A stretch of DNA of 64,000 nt, taken from positions 1-64,000 of the forward strand of contig NZ_JAWHTD010000001.1 in NCBI RefSeq assembly GCF_032586235.1. Reading direction: 5' to 3'. Each line of letters opens with the position of its first letter. Position 1 is the stretch's first letter. Source of the stretch: Aestuariicoccus sp032586235. GTDB taxonomy: Bacteria > Pseudomonadota > Alphaproteobacteria > Rhodobacterales > Rhodobacteraceae. This document shows positions 21,400-29,892 of this stretch, one piece after another. Under the pieces are notes generated by a model. It did no database searches and was not told where the DNA came from. It saw nothing but the letters and a program-made list of their open reading frames with translations. Position numbers and translations under genes: made by a program.

Positions 21400-23037
21400 A
21401 TGCGCATTCTGATGGCTGGCCTTTTGGCCTGCGGGCTTGGGGCTGGCGCCTCTGCCGCGCAAGAGGGCGGCGTTCCGGTCGCTCATGTGCCGGACCCCGA
21501 TCTGCAGAACCTTCAGGTCCTGGCGATGTGGCAGCAGATTCTGCCCGATCCGCCGGGCCATACACCGGGCGCGCCCCTGACCGAGCTCCGTTATGTCGTG
21601 CATGCGCCGGGTCTGGCAGCCGCCGACCGCTGTGCCGCGCCGGGAATGAGCCTTGTCGGGGCGACGGCGGGGACCGCGCCGTCGCTTCGGGCCGAGATGA
21701 AAGGCCGCACCGAAGACCGCCAGACGGTGTACAGCGCGTCGGTCTGCACCACGCCGCTCGATCCGGGCGCGGCCGAGGTGGGGATCCGGCTGAACGGTGC
21801 GTTTGCGCCGCTCTATCACGACCCGCGTTTTTACGCAGGCCAGCCCGCGCCGGTTGCGCGTATGCCCGGGCCCGCGGCCTTTGGCGCCAAAGCAGCGGGC
21901 GGCGACGCCCTGCGCGCGGTGTTCCTGTCCGACAGCGGCTGCCGCGGCGAAGAGGCGACCACCGGCTCTGGCGCGCCCGACACGTCCAGCCGCAACTGGC
22001 AGGATTGTGACGTGATCGCGCCGCAGAGCACGCCGGACGCGACCGACCAATCCTGGCCGCTCAACCGGCACGCCTGGCAGGCGGCGGCGCTAGAGCCGGA
22101 TTTCGTGATGCACGGCGGAGATTATCATTATTTCTTCGAGGAGCAGCCCTATTGGAAATCCGGTGCCGGGCAGGATCGCCTGGAATATTGGTTCCAGGAA
22201 TTCCTGCTGCCGGTTCAGCCGCTCTTGCTGACGGCGCCCTTCGCCTTTGGCCGGGGCAACCACGAGGTCTGTGACTTCGGTTGGTTCGGTCCGGGCTGGC
22301 TGGCGCTGTTTCATTCCGGCGACGAGACGTTCTGCGGCGCCCGCAATCTGCCCGATACCGGCTGGTCGGTGGCCAGTTGGCGATTCACCGTCGCGCCGCG
22401 CAACGGCACGGCCAGCCCCTATACCGTCTGGATGATCGATTCCGGCGACACCGGCATGGCGCGCGAAAATGGCCGCTACGACCCGGCGGCGGCCAAGGGC
22501 CGCGACAAGCTGTGGGTGACGCATTACCCGGCAGTGAAGAACGAATATTACAGCATCAGAGGCGGCCGTCATATCGGCGACGACCTCAATCTGGAGGCCA
22601 TCAACGCCGCTGTGCAGACCGGTTGCGCGGCGGGCGCCTCGTGCTGGCCAAACATGGTGCTGAGCGGGCACCAGCATCTATTCCAGCATCTGGCGCTGAG
22701 CGCCAAGGGGCTGGGGCCGGAGGTTCTGACCGATGTCTATGTCGCCGGGCATGGCGGTGTGCGTATGGACAGCGACGGGCTGCCGGCCTTTGCGAACGAT
22801 GAAAGCGGGCTGCGCAGCTGCGGCACGAGCTTTGCCGACGATCTGGTGATGGGGCGCGACGATGTCACCGCCACCACCCAGACCGCACGGGCCTATGGCT
22901 TTCTGCTGCTGACCCGCGACGCGGCCAGCGCAGGCCCCGGCGGGCCGCAAAGCGGCTGGGAGGTGACCCCGCAATGGTATCTGTCCAAGGTGCCCCAGGG
23001 CGGGACCGCCGCGGATTGCGACGTCTTCGCGAATTAG
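21400..23037 (+). CDS. secreted calcineurin-like metallophosphoesterase
   Basis: 545 residues. A signal peptide (MRILMAGLLACGLGAGASA) leads to a large exported protein. Metallophosphoesterase motifs are in order: FLSDSGC, VMHGGDYHY, GRGNHEVC, THYPAV and SGHQHLFQ, supplying the Asp, Asn and His ligands of a two-metal centre. It probably acts as a periplasmic phosphatase or phosphodiesterase, with an N-terminal region of about 160 residues of unknown role. GAGGAG six bases before the ATG at 21400 fixes the start; an upstream TTG is less likely. Confidence 0.85.
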   Translation: MRILMAGLLACGLGAGASAAQEGGVPVAHVPDPDLQNLQVLAMWQQILPDPPGHTPGAPLTELRYVVHAPGLAAADRCAAPGMSLVGATAGTAPSLRAEMKGRTEDRQTVYSASVCTTPLDPGAAEVGIRLNGAFAPLYHDPRFYAGQPAPVARMPGPAAFGAKAAGGDALRAVFLSDSGCRGEEATTGSGAPDTSSRNWQDCDVIAPQSTPDATDQSWPLNRHAWQAAALEPDFVMHGGDYHYFFEEQPYWKSGAGQDRLEYWFQEFLLPVQPLLLTAPFAFGRGNHEVCDFGWFGPGWLALFHSGDETFCGARNLPDTGWSVASWRFTVAPRNGTASPYTVWMIDSGDTGMARENGRYDPAAAKGRDKLWVTHYPAVKNEYYSIRGGRHIGDDLNLEAINAAVQTGCAAGASCWPNMVLSGHQHLFQHLALSAKGLGPEVLTDVYVAGHGGVRMDSDGLPAFANDESGLRSCGTSFADDLVMGRDDVTATTQTARAYGFLLLTRDAASAGPGGPQSGWEVTPQWYLSKVPQGGTAADCDVFAN

Positions 23038-23075
23038 GGCTTTTGCCCGGCGGGGGCGCGGGGCAAGGTGAGGGC

Positions 23076-23915
23076 ATGCGTCTCTTTCTGCTCACCGCCC
23101 TGACCATGGTGGCCTTTGCCGCCAACTCGATCCTGAACCGGATGGCGCTGGCCGGAGGCGGGATGGACGCGCTTGTCTTTGGCGCCGTGCGGCTGGTGGC
23201 CGGGGCGGCGATGCTGGCGGCGCTGGTCGTGATCGCGCGCGGCGGCCTCAGGCTGGGCGGGCCTGCGCGGGTCGCGGGTGTCGGCGGGCTTCTGGCATAT
23301 ATATTCGCGTTTTCATGGGCTTACCTTCGGCTTGATGCCGGGGTGGGGGCGCTGATCCTGTTCGGCGTGGTGCAGATCACCATGTTCGCGGGCGGCCTGC
23401 TGGGCGGCGAGCGCCCGCCGGTCCTGCGCTGGCTGGGCGCGGCGCTGGCCTTTGGCGGGCTGGTGTGGCTGCTCTGGCCGCGCGCAGGCGTCCAGATCAG
23501 CGTGCCGCACGGGCTGGCCATGGCCATTGCGGGCGTCGGCTGGGGTGTCTATTCGCTGGCCGGGCGCAGGGCCTCCGATCCGCTGATGGCCACGGCCGCG
23601 AATTTCGTGTTCGCCGCACCTGTCGGGCTGGTGCTTGGGCTGGCGCTGATGCCGGGCGCGGCCTGGGACGCCGCGGGGCTGGCCCTGGCGGTGCTGTCGG
23701 GTGCGGTCACCTCGGGGCTGGGATACGCATTGTGGTACAGCGTCCTGCCGAAGCTCGCCGCGTCCAGCGCGGCGGTGGCGCAGCTGACGGTGCCGGTGAT
23801 CGCCATGGCGGGCGGTATGCTCTTTTTGTCCGAGGCGCTGACGCTGGATTTCGTACTGGCGGCGGTTCTGGTGCTGGGCGGTGTCGGCCTGTCGGTTCTG
23901 GCTGGACGGCGCTAG
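23076..23915 (+). CDS. EamA (DMT superfamily) transporter
   Basis: 279 residues, nearly all hydrophobic, in about ten transmembrane segments that form two EamA repeats (for example YSLAGRRASDPLMATAANFVF beginning the second half, and PVIAMAGGMLFLSEALTLDF near the end). Drug/metabolite transporters of this type export amino acids, nucleosides or other small molecules. The substrate is unknown. It follows the phosphoesterase by 38 bases and overlaps the convergent Nudix gene by 4 bases. Confidence 0.88.
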   Translation: MRLFLLTALTMVAFAANSILNRMALAGGGMDALVFGAVRLVAGAAMLAALVVIARGGLRLGGPARVAGVGGLLAYIFAFSWAYLRLDAGVGALILFGVVQITMFAGGLLGGERPPVLRWLGAALAFGGLVWLLWPRAGVQISVPHGLAMAIAGVGWGVYSLAGRRASDPLMATAANFVFAAPVGLVLGLALMPGAAWDAAGLALAVLSGAVTSGLGYALWYSVLPKLAASSAAVAQLTVPVIAMAGGMLFLSEALTLDFVLAAVLVLGGVGLSVLAGRR

Positions 23916-24349
23916 GGCACGATCCGTTCCAGCGGGTCGTAACGCACGGATGTGTCCCAGGCGAGATCGCGCAACGCGTCCGGCTTGAGCCGGATGCCCG
24001 CCAGCGCCGCGCGGTCAAAGAACCGGCGGCGATTTACCACGTTTTCCGGATCGCGCCAATCGTCCGACAGCGCCCCGCCGAGGAGGGTGCAGCGAAAGAA
24101 CACCTCGACCTGATGAAAGCCGCGCTCGGGGTCGTGGAACTCGTTCACCAGACACAAGGGCCCAACGTCGATGCGGAGCCCGCATTCCTCATGCACCTCG
24201 CGGCGCAGGTTGTCGGGCAGCGACGCGCCCTTCTCGACGCCGCCGCCGGGCGCGCACCAGAGGTCGCTCCGGTCGCCGGGATAGGCGTTGACCAGAAGCA
24301 GGCGGTCGTCGTGCACAAGCACGGCGCGGACGGCGAGACGTGGCGACAT
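23912..24349 (-). CDS. Nudix hydrolase
   Basis: 145 residues. The Nudix box reads GGVEKGASLPDNL followed by RREVHEECGL. The catalytic REVHEE core is intact, but the first conserved Glu of the box (GX5E) is Ala. These enzymes hydrolyse nucleoside diphosphates linked to another group. The start at 24349 is chosen because AAAGG lies 7 bases upstream; ATG at 24364 is also possible. It is divergent from the lipase gene. Confidence 0.85.
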   Translation of the reverse strand: MSPRLAVRAVLVHDDRLLLVNAYPGDRSDLWCAPGGGVEKGASLPDNLRREVHEECGLRIDVGPLCLVNEFHDPERGFHQVEVFFRCTLLGGALSDDWRDPENVVNRRRFFDRAALAGIRLKPDALRDLAWDTSVRYDPLERIVP

Positions 24350-24410
24350 CGCGGAGCCTTTCATGCGAATGGTCTTTCTTAGGACGGGGATCGGGCTTAT
24401 CTCAAGTGTC

Positions 24411-25175
24411 ATGCGCCTGATACTCGCCTTTTGCCTGTCGCTGATCGCTCTGCCCGCGCGGGCGGATTGCGTGATCCTGCTGCACGGGCTGGCGCGCACC
24501 GAGTTCTCCTTTGTGCTGATGGACGAGGTGCTCAAGATGAAGGGCTATCGCACCGTCGTGCCGGGCTATGCCTCGACCAAGGCGCGGATTCAGGTGCTGG
24601 TGGAACAGACCCTGCCGCAGGCGGTGGCGGAATGTGGTGAGGACAAGGTGCATTTCGTGACCCATTCGATGGGCGGCATCCTGCTGCGGGTCTGGCTGAC
24701 GGAAAACCGACCGGAGAACATGGGGCGGGTGGTCATGCTGGCGCCGCCGAACCACGGCAGCGAACTGGTGGACGAACTGGGCGGGCTCGAGCTTTTCGAA
24801 TGGTTGAACGGGCCGGCGGGGATGCAGCTTGGCACCGGGTTCGACGACTTGCCGAGCCTGCTGCCGCGGGTGGATTACGACCTGGGGGTGGTGGCGGGAT
24901 CGCGGTCGCTGAACCCGGTGTTTTCGCAGATCATTCCGGGGGAGGACGACGGCAAGGTGTCGGTCGAATCGACAAAGGTCGCGGGCATGTCGGCGCATCT
25001 TACGCTGCCGGTGACGCATACGTTCATCATGCAGGCCCCGTCGGTGATCGCGCAGGTGCTGCTGTTCCTGCGCGAAGGCCGGTTCGATCCGTCGCTGGAC
25101 TGGACCACCGTCTTTACCGCGCAGGAGCTGGCCTGCCTGATCGGGCTCTGCCCCGAGGCGGAAGATGCCGATTGA
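24411..25175 (+). CDS. secreted alpha/beta-hydrolase (lipase/esterase-like)
   Basis: 254 residues. A signal peptide (MRLILAFCLSLIALPARA) is followed by VILLHGLART (oxyanion-hole strand), the nucleophile elbow THSMGG and a probable catalytic His in VTHTFIM, with an Asp candidate in EDDGKVSVES. Similar periplasmic or secreted esterases are triacylglycerol-lipase-like. It overlaps phnM by 11 bases, implying one transcript. Confidence 0.83.
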   Translation: MRLILAFCLSLIALPARADCVILLHGLARTEFSFVLMDEVLKMKGYRTVVPGYASTKARIQVLVEQTLPQAVAECGEDKVHFVTHSMGGILLRVWLTENRPENMGRVVMLAPPNHGSELVDELGGLELFEWLNGPAGMQLGTGFDDLPSLLPRVDYDLGVVAGSRSLNPVFSQIIPGEDDGKVSVESTKVAGMSAHLTLPVTHTFIMQAPSVIAQVLLFLREGRFDPSLDWTTVFTAQELACLIGLCPEAEDAD

Positions 25176-26310
25176 CCTCACACTGACCGGCGCGCGGGTG
25201 CTGCGCCCCGGCGGCTGGGACCCAGCGCCTTTGGCCGTGGCGGGCGGGCGGATCGTGGACGATGCCGCGGGCCGGGCGGTGGATCTGAGCGGCTATGACG
25301 TGCTGCCGGGTATCGTGGATGCCCATGGCGACGGGTTCGAGCGTCACATGGCGCCCCGACGCGGCGCGCTGCGCGAAGAGGATGCGGGCGTGGTGGCCTG
25401 CGCCTCTGAACTGGCGGCCAACGGCATCACCACCGCCTGCCTGGCGCAATTCTGGAGCTGGGAAGGCGGCATGCGCGGGCCGGATTTTGCCCGCAGCGTC
25501 TTTGCCTCGGTCGCGCGCGTGGCGCCGCAGGTGCCGGTGGACCTGCGTCTGCAGATGCGGCTGGAGACGCATATGCTGGACGATTTCCCGCAGGCATCGG
25601 AGGCCGTGGCGCGCTGGGGCATCGGTTATGTAGTGTTCAACGATCACCTGCCGCACGGGCGTCTGGCCGAGGGGCGCAAGCCGCCTCGGCTGGTGGGGCA
25701 GGCGCTGAAAAGCGGGCGCAACCCCGAGGCGCATCTGGCGATGATGCAGGCGCTGCACGCGCGCAGCGATGAGGTGCCGGCGGCTTTGGACGCGCTCTGT
25801 CATGACCTGGCGGCGCGCGGGGTGGCCATGGGCAGCCATGACGACCGCACGGGCGCGGCGCGGGAGACCTGGCGCGCGCGCGGCGTGTATGTGTCGGAAT
25901 TCCCCGAAACGCTGGAGGCGGCCGAGGCGGCGCGCGCGGGCGGCGACAGCGTCGTTCTGGGCGCGCCCAACGTGGTGCGCGGGGCGAGCCATGCGGGCAA
26001 CGTGTCGGCGCTGGAGGTTGTGGCGGCGGGGCTCTGCGATGCGCTGGCCTCGGATTACCATTACCCGTCGCCCGCCCGCGCGGCCTGGCGGCTGGTCGAG
26101 CTGGGGCTGTGCGACGAAGCGGCGGCCTGGGCGCTGGTGTCGTCCGGCCCGGCGCGGCTGCTGGGGCTGAAAGACCGCGGGGCGCTGCTGCCCGGGCAAC
26201 GGGCCGATCTGGTGGTGATGGAACGCGACAGCCGCCGCATCGTCGCGACGCTTGCGGCAGGGGAAATGGCGTTCCTCACAGGCCCCGTCGCGGCGCGCTT
26301 TCTGGCCTAG
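25165..26310 (+). CDS. phnM: PhnM-like alpha-D-ribose 1-methylphosphonate 5-triphosphate diphosphatase
   Basis: 381 residues. An amidohydrolase-fold metal motif (GIVDAHGDGFERH) near the N-terminus and the family block APNVVRGASHAGNVSA are typical of PhnM. In the C-P lyase pathway PhnM releases pyrophosphate from the phosphonate-ribose triphosphate intermediate. No phnGHIJKL or transporter genes are present around it; it instead overlaps a lipase gene by 11 bases. It is therefore either a dispersed pathway gene or a paralogue with another substrate. Confidence 0.85.
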   Translation: MPIDLTLTGARVLRPGGWDPAPLAVAGGRIVDDAAGRAVDLSGYDVLPGIVDAHGDGFERHMAPRRGALREEDAGVVACASELAANGITTACLAQFWSWEGGMRGPDFARSVFASVARVAPQVPVDLRLQMRLETHMLDDFPQASEAVARWGIGYVVFNDHLPHGRLAEGRKPPRLVGQALKSGRNPEAHLAMMQALHARSDEVPAALDALCHDLAARGVAMGSHDDRTGAARETWRARGVYVSEFPETLEAAEAARAGGDSVVLGAPNVVRGASHAGNVSALEVVAAGLCDALASDYHYPSPARAAWRLVELGLCDEAAAWALVSSGPARLLGLKDRGALLPGQRADLVVMERDSRRIVATLAAGEMAFLTGPVAARFLA

Positions 26311-26353
26311 AGGTTTATTTTAAAGGAGCGGCTGCGCCGCGCCGTGTATCTCA

Positions 26354-26372
26354 CGCCCTGCCTTGCAGGGCG
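26354..26372. terminator. hairpin between convergent phnM and purK
   Basis: CGCCCTGC (26354-26361), loop CTT and GCAGGGCG (26365-26372) form a perfect 8-bp stem in the 91-base gap between two gene ends. No T-run follows, so termination is not certain. A second palindromic patch GCGGCTGCGCCGC lies just before it. Confidence 0.4.
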
Positions 26373-26401
26373 CTCGGGCGGGCGCTTGTGTCGGCGGTGC
26401 G

Positions 26402-27472
26402 CTATCCGCGCTTGACGATGTTCACATGACCCATCTTGCGGCCCGGCTTGGTGTCGGCCTTGCCATAGAGGTGGATCGCCGTGCCGGGCGCTTTGGCGAG
26501 CGCGGGGATGTCATCCACATCGTCGCCGATGAGGTTCTGCATGGTCACGTCCGTGTGGCGGCTGCCGTCGCCCAGCGGCCAGCCCGCCACGGCGCGGATA
26601 TGCTGTTCGAACTGGTCGATCACGCAGCCGTTCTGGGTCCAGTGGCCGGAATTGTGCACGCGGGGGGCGATTTCGTTGACGATGAGACCCTGGGGCGTGA
26701 CGAACAGCTCGACCCCCATGACGCCGACGTAATCCAGCGCGTTGAGGATTTTGGCCGCCAGCAGCACCGCGTCGGTGCGCTGTTGCGGACGCAAAGTCGC
26801 GGGTACGGTGGTGGTGCGCAGGATGCCCTCGCGGTGGACGTTCTCGCCCGGGTCGTAGCAGGCGACGCTGCCGTCCTGGCCGCGGGCGGCGATGACCGAT
26901 ACCTCGTGGGTGAAATCGACAAAGCCTTCGAGGATCGCCGGGGCGTGGGCGATCTCGTCAAGCGCGGTTTCGGCGTCTTCCGGTGTGGAGAGACGAACCT
27001 GCCCTTTGCCGTCATAGCCGAAGCGGCGGGTTTTCAGGATCGCGGGCAAGCCGGTCTGGGCGATAGCGGCCTCAAGGCTGTCAGCATCGTCCACCGCCGC
27101 GAAGGGGGCCGTGGCAAGGCCGAGGTCGCGCAGGAAGCTCTTTTCGGTCACGCGGTCCTGGCTGACGCGCAGCGCCTCGCGCCCGGGATGGATGGGGCGC
27201 AGCGATTGCAGGATGTCGAGCGCCGCGGTGGGGATATTCTCGAACTCGTAGGTGATCACATCGACCGACTGGCCGAAGGCGCGCAGGGCGGGCTCGTCGT
27301 CATAGGCCGCGGTGGTCACCCGATGCGCCACATGCCCGGCGGGGCATCCGGCGGAGGGTTCGTAGATGTGGCACTTGAAGCCTAGGCGGCTGGCCGCCAC
27401 CGACAACATGCGGCCAAGCTGACCGCCGCCGAGGATACCGATGGTCGATCCGGGGGGCAGGGGGGCTGTCAT
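26402..27472 (-). CDS. purK: 5-(carboxyamino)imidazole ribonucleotide synthase
   Basis: 356 residues. The N-terminal nucleotide-binding block TIGILGGGQLGRML, the ATP-grasp regions (LKTRRFGYDGKGQ; VELFVTPQGLIVNEIAPRVHNSGH) and C-terminal VTMQNLIGDD are all PurK-specific. It converts AIR, bicarbonate and ATP to N5-CAIR in purine synthesis. It is the second gene after purE with an 81-base gap; the pair provides consecutive steps. Confidence 0.96.
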   Translation of the reverse strand: MTAPLPPGSTIGILGGGQLGRMLSVAASRLGFKCHIYEPSAGCPAGHVAHRVTTAAYDDEPALRAFGQSVDVITYEFENIPTAALDILQSLRPIHPGREALRVSQDRVTEKSFLRDLGLATAPFAAVDDADSLEAAIAQTGLPAILKTRRFGYDGKGQVRLSTPEDAETALDEIAHAPAILEGFVDFTHEVSVIAARGQDGSVACYDPGENVHREGILRTTTVPATLRPQQRTDAVLLAAKILNALDYVGVMGVELFVTPQGLIVNEIAPRVHNSGHWTQNGCVIDQFEQHIRAVAGWPLGDGSRHTDVTMQNLIGDDVDDIPALAKAPGTAIHLYGKADTKPGRKMGHVNIVKRG

Positions 27473-27553
27473 GGCGGGGTCCTTCGGGCTGCGGAACGGG
27501 CGCTTTCGCGCCTCTTTCGGACAGAACGGCGCCGGACACAATGGGGATTGCGG

Positions 27554-28054
27554 TCAGGGCGTGTCGCGCACCGGGGCGTCGGGGATCGAGGCCGAGAGAT
27601 CGGCGCGCCACTTGTCGAGCCGTCCTGCCAGCGCCGGGTCCTGAAGCGCCAGGATGCCTGCCGCCATGAGCCCGGCATTGGCCGCGCCCGCGGCCCCGAT
27701 GGCCATCGTGGCGACGGGAAATCCGCGCGGCATCTGCAGGATGGAATAGAGGCTGTCGACGCCCGAAAGCGCGCGGGTCTGCACCGGCACGCCGATCACC
27801 GGAACGCGGGTTTTCGAGGCCATCATGCCAGGCAGATGCGCCGCGCCGCCGGCACCGGCGATGATCACCTGCAAGCCGCGATCTACGGCGGTCTTGCCGT
27901 ACTCCCAAAGCCGGTCGGGGGTGCGGTGGGCCGACACGATCCGCACCTCGTGCGGCACGCCCAGGGCATCCAGCATATCGGCGGCCTCTTTCATGGTGGG
28001 CCAGTCCGACTGACTGCCCATGATGATGCCGACCTTGATGCTGTCCTCGGGCAT
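27554..28054 (-). CDS. purE: 5-(carboxyamino)imidazole ribonucleotide mutase
   Basis: 166 residues, normal class I PurE length. VGIIMGSQSDWPTM, VSAHRTPDRL and AGAGGAAHLPGM are the active-site loops. It isomerises N5-CAIR to CAIR. AGAGGAG lies about 8 bases before the ATG at 28054. It is upstream of and co-oriented with purK. Confidence 0.96.
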   Translation of the reverse strand: MPEDSIKVGIIMGSQSDWPTMKEAADMLDALGVPHEVRIVSAHRTPDRLWEYGKTAVDRGLQVIIAGAGGAAHLPGMMASKTRVPVIGVPVQTRALSGVDSLYSILQMPRGFPVATMAIGAAGAANAGLMAAGILALQDPALAGRLDKWRADLSASIPDAPVRDTP

Positions 28055-28153
28055 GTTCCGCTCTCCTCTGGAAAGAGCGCGCACTATACCGGCTGGCTGA
28101 GGCGCGGCAATCGCACGCGCGACAGAGCGCCCGGGGTGTTGCCGCGCTGCCCG

Positions 28154-28378
28154 TCAGGCGATGATGTCGGGGGTCAGCCGGTCCTCGATCAGGGCGATCT
28201 TGTCCTTGAGGTAGAGCTTTTTCTTCTTCAGCCGCTGGAGCGTCAGTTGATCCGCCCGGCCGTGCGCCTGCAGCGCGTGAATCGCCTCATCCAGATCGCG
28301 GTGTTCGCGGCGGAACACCTCGAGCTCGACGCGCAGCACCTCGTCGGTCTTCATGGAAATGTCGGTCGGCGCATTCAT
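28154..28378 (-). CDS. YdcH family (DUF465) small protein
   Basis: 74 residues, highly charged and predicted helical (REHRDLDEAIHALQ and LQRLKKKKLYLKDKIALIEDRL), matching the small YdcH/DUF465 family found in most proteobacteria. The function is unknown. It lies 99 bases upstream of purE on the same strand and could be its leader gene or separate. Confidence 0.85.
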   Translation of the reverse strand: MNAPTDISMKTDEVLRVELEVFRREHRDLDEAIHALQAHGRADQLTLQRLKKKKLYLKDKIALIEDRLTPDIIA

Positions 28379-28443
28379 CGTCGGGTGATTCCGGTTGCTG
28401 GACGGTCCCTTAACATACCGGATTCAGGCGATTTCGCAAAGGT

Positions 28444-28474
28444 CTTGCACCGGGCCCGATCGCTTCCCATATTT
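28444..28474 (+). promoter_or_regulatory. candidate RpoH-type heat-shock promoter of hsp20
   Basis: CTTGCA (28444-28449), a 16-base spacer and CCCATATTT (28466-28474) fit the sigma32 pattern (CTTGAA-like and CCCATNT-like). It is 63 bases ahead of the Hsp20 start codon. The rpoH gene in this window is a possible reader. Confidence 0.7.
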
Positions 28475-28536
28475 GTCACACCGGGTCGCCGGAACGGGGC
28501 CTGGGCAGGACTGTCGCTTTAGGCAAGGACGTGTCG

Positions 28537-28950
28537 ATGACCAAACTGACCCTGGGGTCTTATCCCCATATGCTGGGCTTTGAACAGCTCGAGCGCCTTC
28601 TGGAACGCACCGCGAAATCGGGCAACGAAGGTTATCCTCCGTTCAATATCGAACAGACCTCGGATTACTCGTATCGGATCACGCTGGCGGTGGCCGGTTT
28701 TTCCGAAAGCGATCTGTCGATCACGGTCGAGGATCGGCAATTGGTGATTCGCGGGCGTCAGACCGACGACAGCGCGGAACGGGTGTTTCTACACCGGGGG
28801 ATCGCGTCCCGTCAGTTCCAGCGCAGTTTCGTGCTGGCGGACGGTGTCGAGGTGGGCGAGGCGATGATCGAGAACGGGCTTTTGCACGTCGATCTAACGC
28901 TGAGCCGTCCGGATACGGTGGTGCAGACAATCCAGATCAGAAAGGGGTGA
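28537..28950 (+). CDS. Hsp20 family small heat-shock protein
   Basis: 137 residues. The alpha-crystallin domain (about 33-125) has YSYRITLAVAGFSESDL and ENGLLHVDLTLSRP, with a short C-terminal IQIRKG in place of a canonical IxI tail. It holds unfolded proteins during stress, like IbpA. ATG at 28537 is preferred because AAGGA lies 7 bases upstream; GTG at 28531 is too close. It is linked to the DUF1150 gene, 3 bases apart. Confidence 0.9.
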   Translation: MTKLTLGSYPHMLGFEQLERLLERTAKSGNEGYPPFNIEQTSDYSYRITLAVAGFSESDLSITVEDRQLVIRGRQTDDSAERVFLHRGIASRQFQRSFVLADGVEVGEAMIENGLLHVDLTLSRPDTVVQTIQIRKG

Positions 28951-28953
28951 GCG

Positions 28954-29184
28954 ATGAACACGCAGTATGATTTCGACAAGGTGATGAACAACGACCGCAT
29001 TGTCTATGTCCGGTCGGTCGCTGTCAGCGATCTTCCTGACGACGTGCGGGACCAGGTGGGCGAAGCGGATGTGCTTTACGCCGTGCACCGTGCCGATGGC
29101 GAGCGACTGGCGCTGGTGCGCGACCGCAAGCTGGCCTTCGTGCTGGCGCGGCAGAACGATCTGGCGCCGGTGACGGTGCACTGA
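28954..29184 (+). CDS. DUF1150 family protein
   Basis: 76 residues with VLYAVHRADGERLALVRDRKLAFVLARQNDL, the core of the DUF1150 family. These proteins sit beside ibpA-like genes in many alphaproteobacteria, as here (3-base gap), so a role with the small heat-shock protein is likely but undefined. Confidence 0.85.
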   Translation: MNTQYDFDKVMNNDRIVYVRSVAVSDLPDDVRDQVGEADVLYAVHRADGERLALVRDRKLAFVLARQNDLAPVTVH

Positions 29185-29193
29185 TCGCCGCGG

Positions 29194-29222
29194 TGCCCGG
29201 GCGGCAGGGCTGCTACCGGGCA
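29194..29222. terminator. hairpin at the convergent ends of DUF1150 and the glycosyltransferase
   Basis: TGCCCGG (29194-29200) pairs with CCGGGCA (29216-29222) around a nested GCAGGGCTGC hairpin. There is no T-run, so it may be an RNA 3' stabiliser rather than a true terminator. Confidence 0.35.
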
Positions 29223-29869
29223 GGGGGCCAGATCCCGAAGACCTGATGAATGTGACGGGCGGCGGCAGACATGTCGGCCGCCCTTTGCGTGTCCTGCAAT
29301 GGTGCGGGTGCCCGCAATGGGGTGACGCAGGCCCGCGCCGAAGGGCAGTCCCTGACGTCGAACCCTTGCCGCTCATAGGTCGCCGAAAGCCACAAATCAT
29401 CGACGCGAAAGGCGGCGTCGGGCACCTTGAACGCCGCCTCGTCCAGTGCGCCCGCCTGCACCAGATCACCGCCGAAGCCCTGCGCAATCCGCCCGCCCCG
29501 GCGCTTTAGCCGGGACAGCGGAAACGAGGATGCACAGGTGACCGTTCCGGGGGTGTGGACGTCCTGCAAGGCACGGGCCCAGCCGGGCGCGTAAAGACAA
29601 TCGTCGTCGCAATAAAGGATCATGTCACCGGTGGCGGCATCCTTCGCCACCGTCAGAAGCTTTGTCGCCGGGCCGTAATCGCGCGTCGCCCACAAAAGCG
29701 TCACCCCCGCCGGAAGCGGGGGTGGTGTGACCGGCCCGGGAAAGCGCCGGTAGGTGCGGGGCAGGGCCAGCACCACGCGGTCCCACCCTTGCGCTAGCAG
29801 GCATTCAAGCGCCGGCCCCAGCCCGCCGAAGCGCGGCGGGATCGAGGTGAGCGAGATGGTCAGCGCCAA
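29213..29869 (-). CDS. glycosyltransferase-like protein (GT-A fold)
   Basis: 218 residues from a TTG at 29869; no ATG or GTG is available in the correct place. TISLTSIPPRF opens the fold and LYCDDDCLYAPGW supplies an acidic metal-binding (DxD-like) motif, as in GT-A glycosyltransferases acting on cell-surface glycans. It starts 23 bases after the sat-cysC stop and so may be co-transcribed. The acceptor and donor are unknown. The non-ATG start and weak ribosome-binding site suggest low translation. Confidence 0.7.
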   Translation of the reverse strand: MALTISLTSIPPRFGGLGPALECLLAQGWDRVVLALPRTYRRFPGPVTPPPLPAGVTLLWATRDYGPATKLLTVAKDAATGDMILYCDDDCLYAPGWARALQDVHTPGTVTCASSFPLSRLKRRGGRIAQGFGGDLVQAGALDEAAFKVPDAAFRVDDLWLSATYERQGFDVRDCPSARACVTPLRAPAPLQDTQRAADMSAAARHIHQVFGIWPPAR

Positions 29870-29892
29870 GGCCGCTCTGCCCGGCTGACCCC

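Noticed and set aside
21394..21402. Start of the phosphoesterase at TTG 21394
   Set aside because: It abuts the GAGGAG ribosome-binding site; the ATG at 21400 has proper 6-base spacing.
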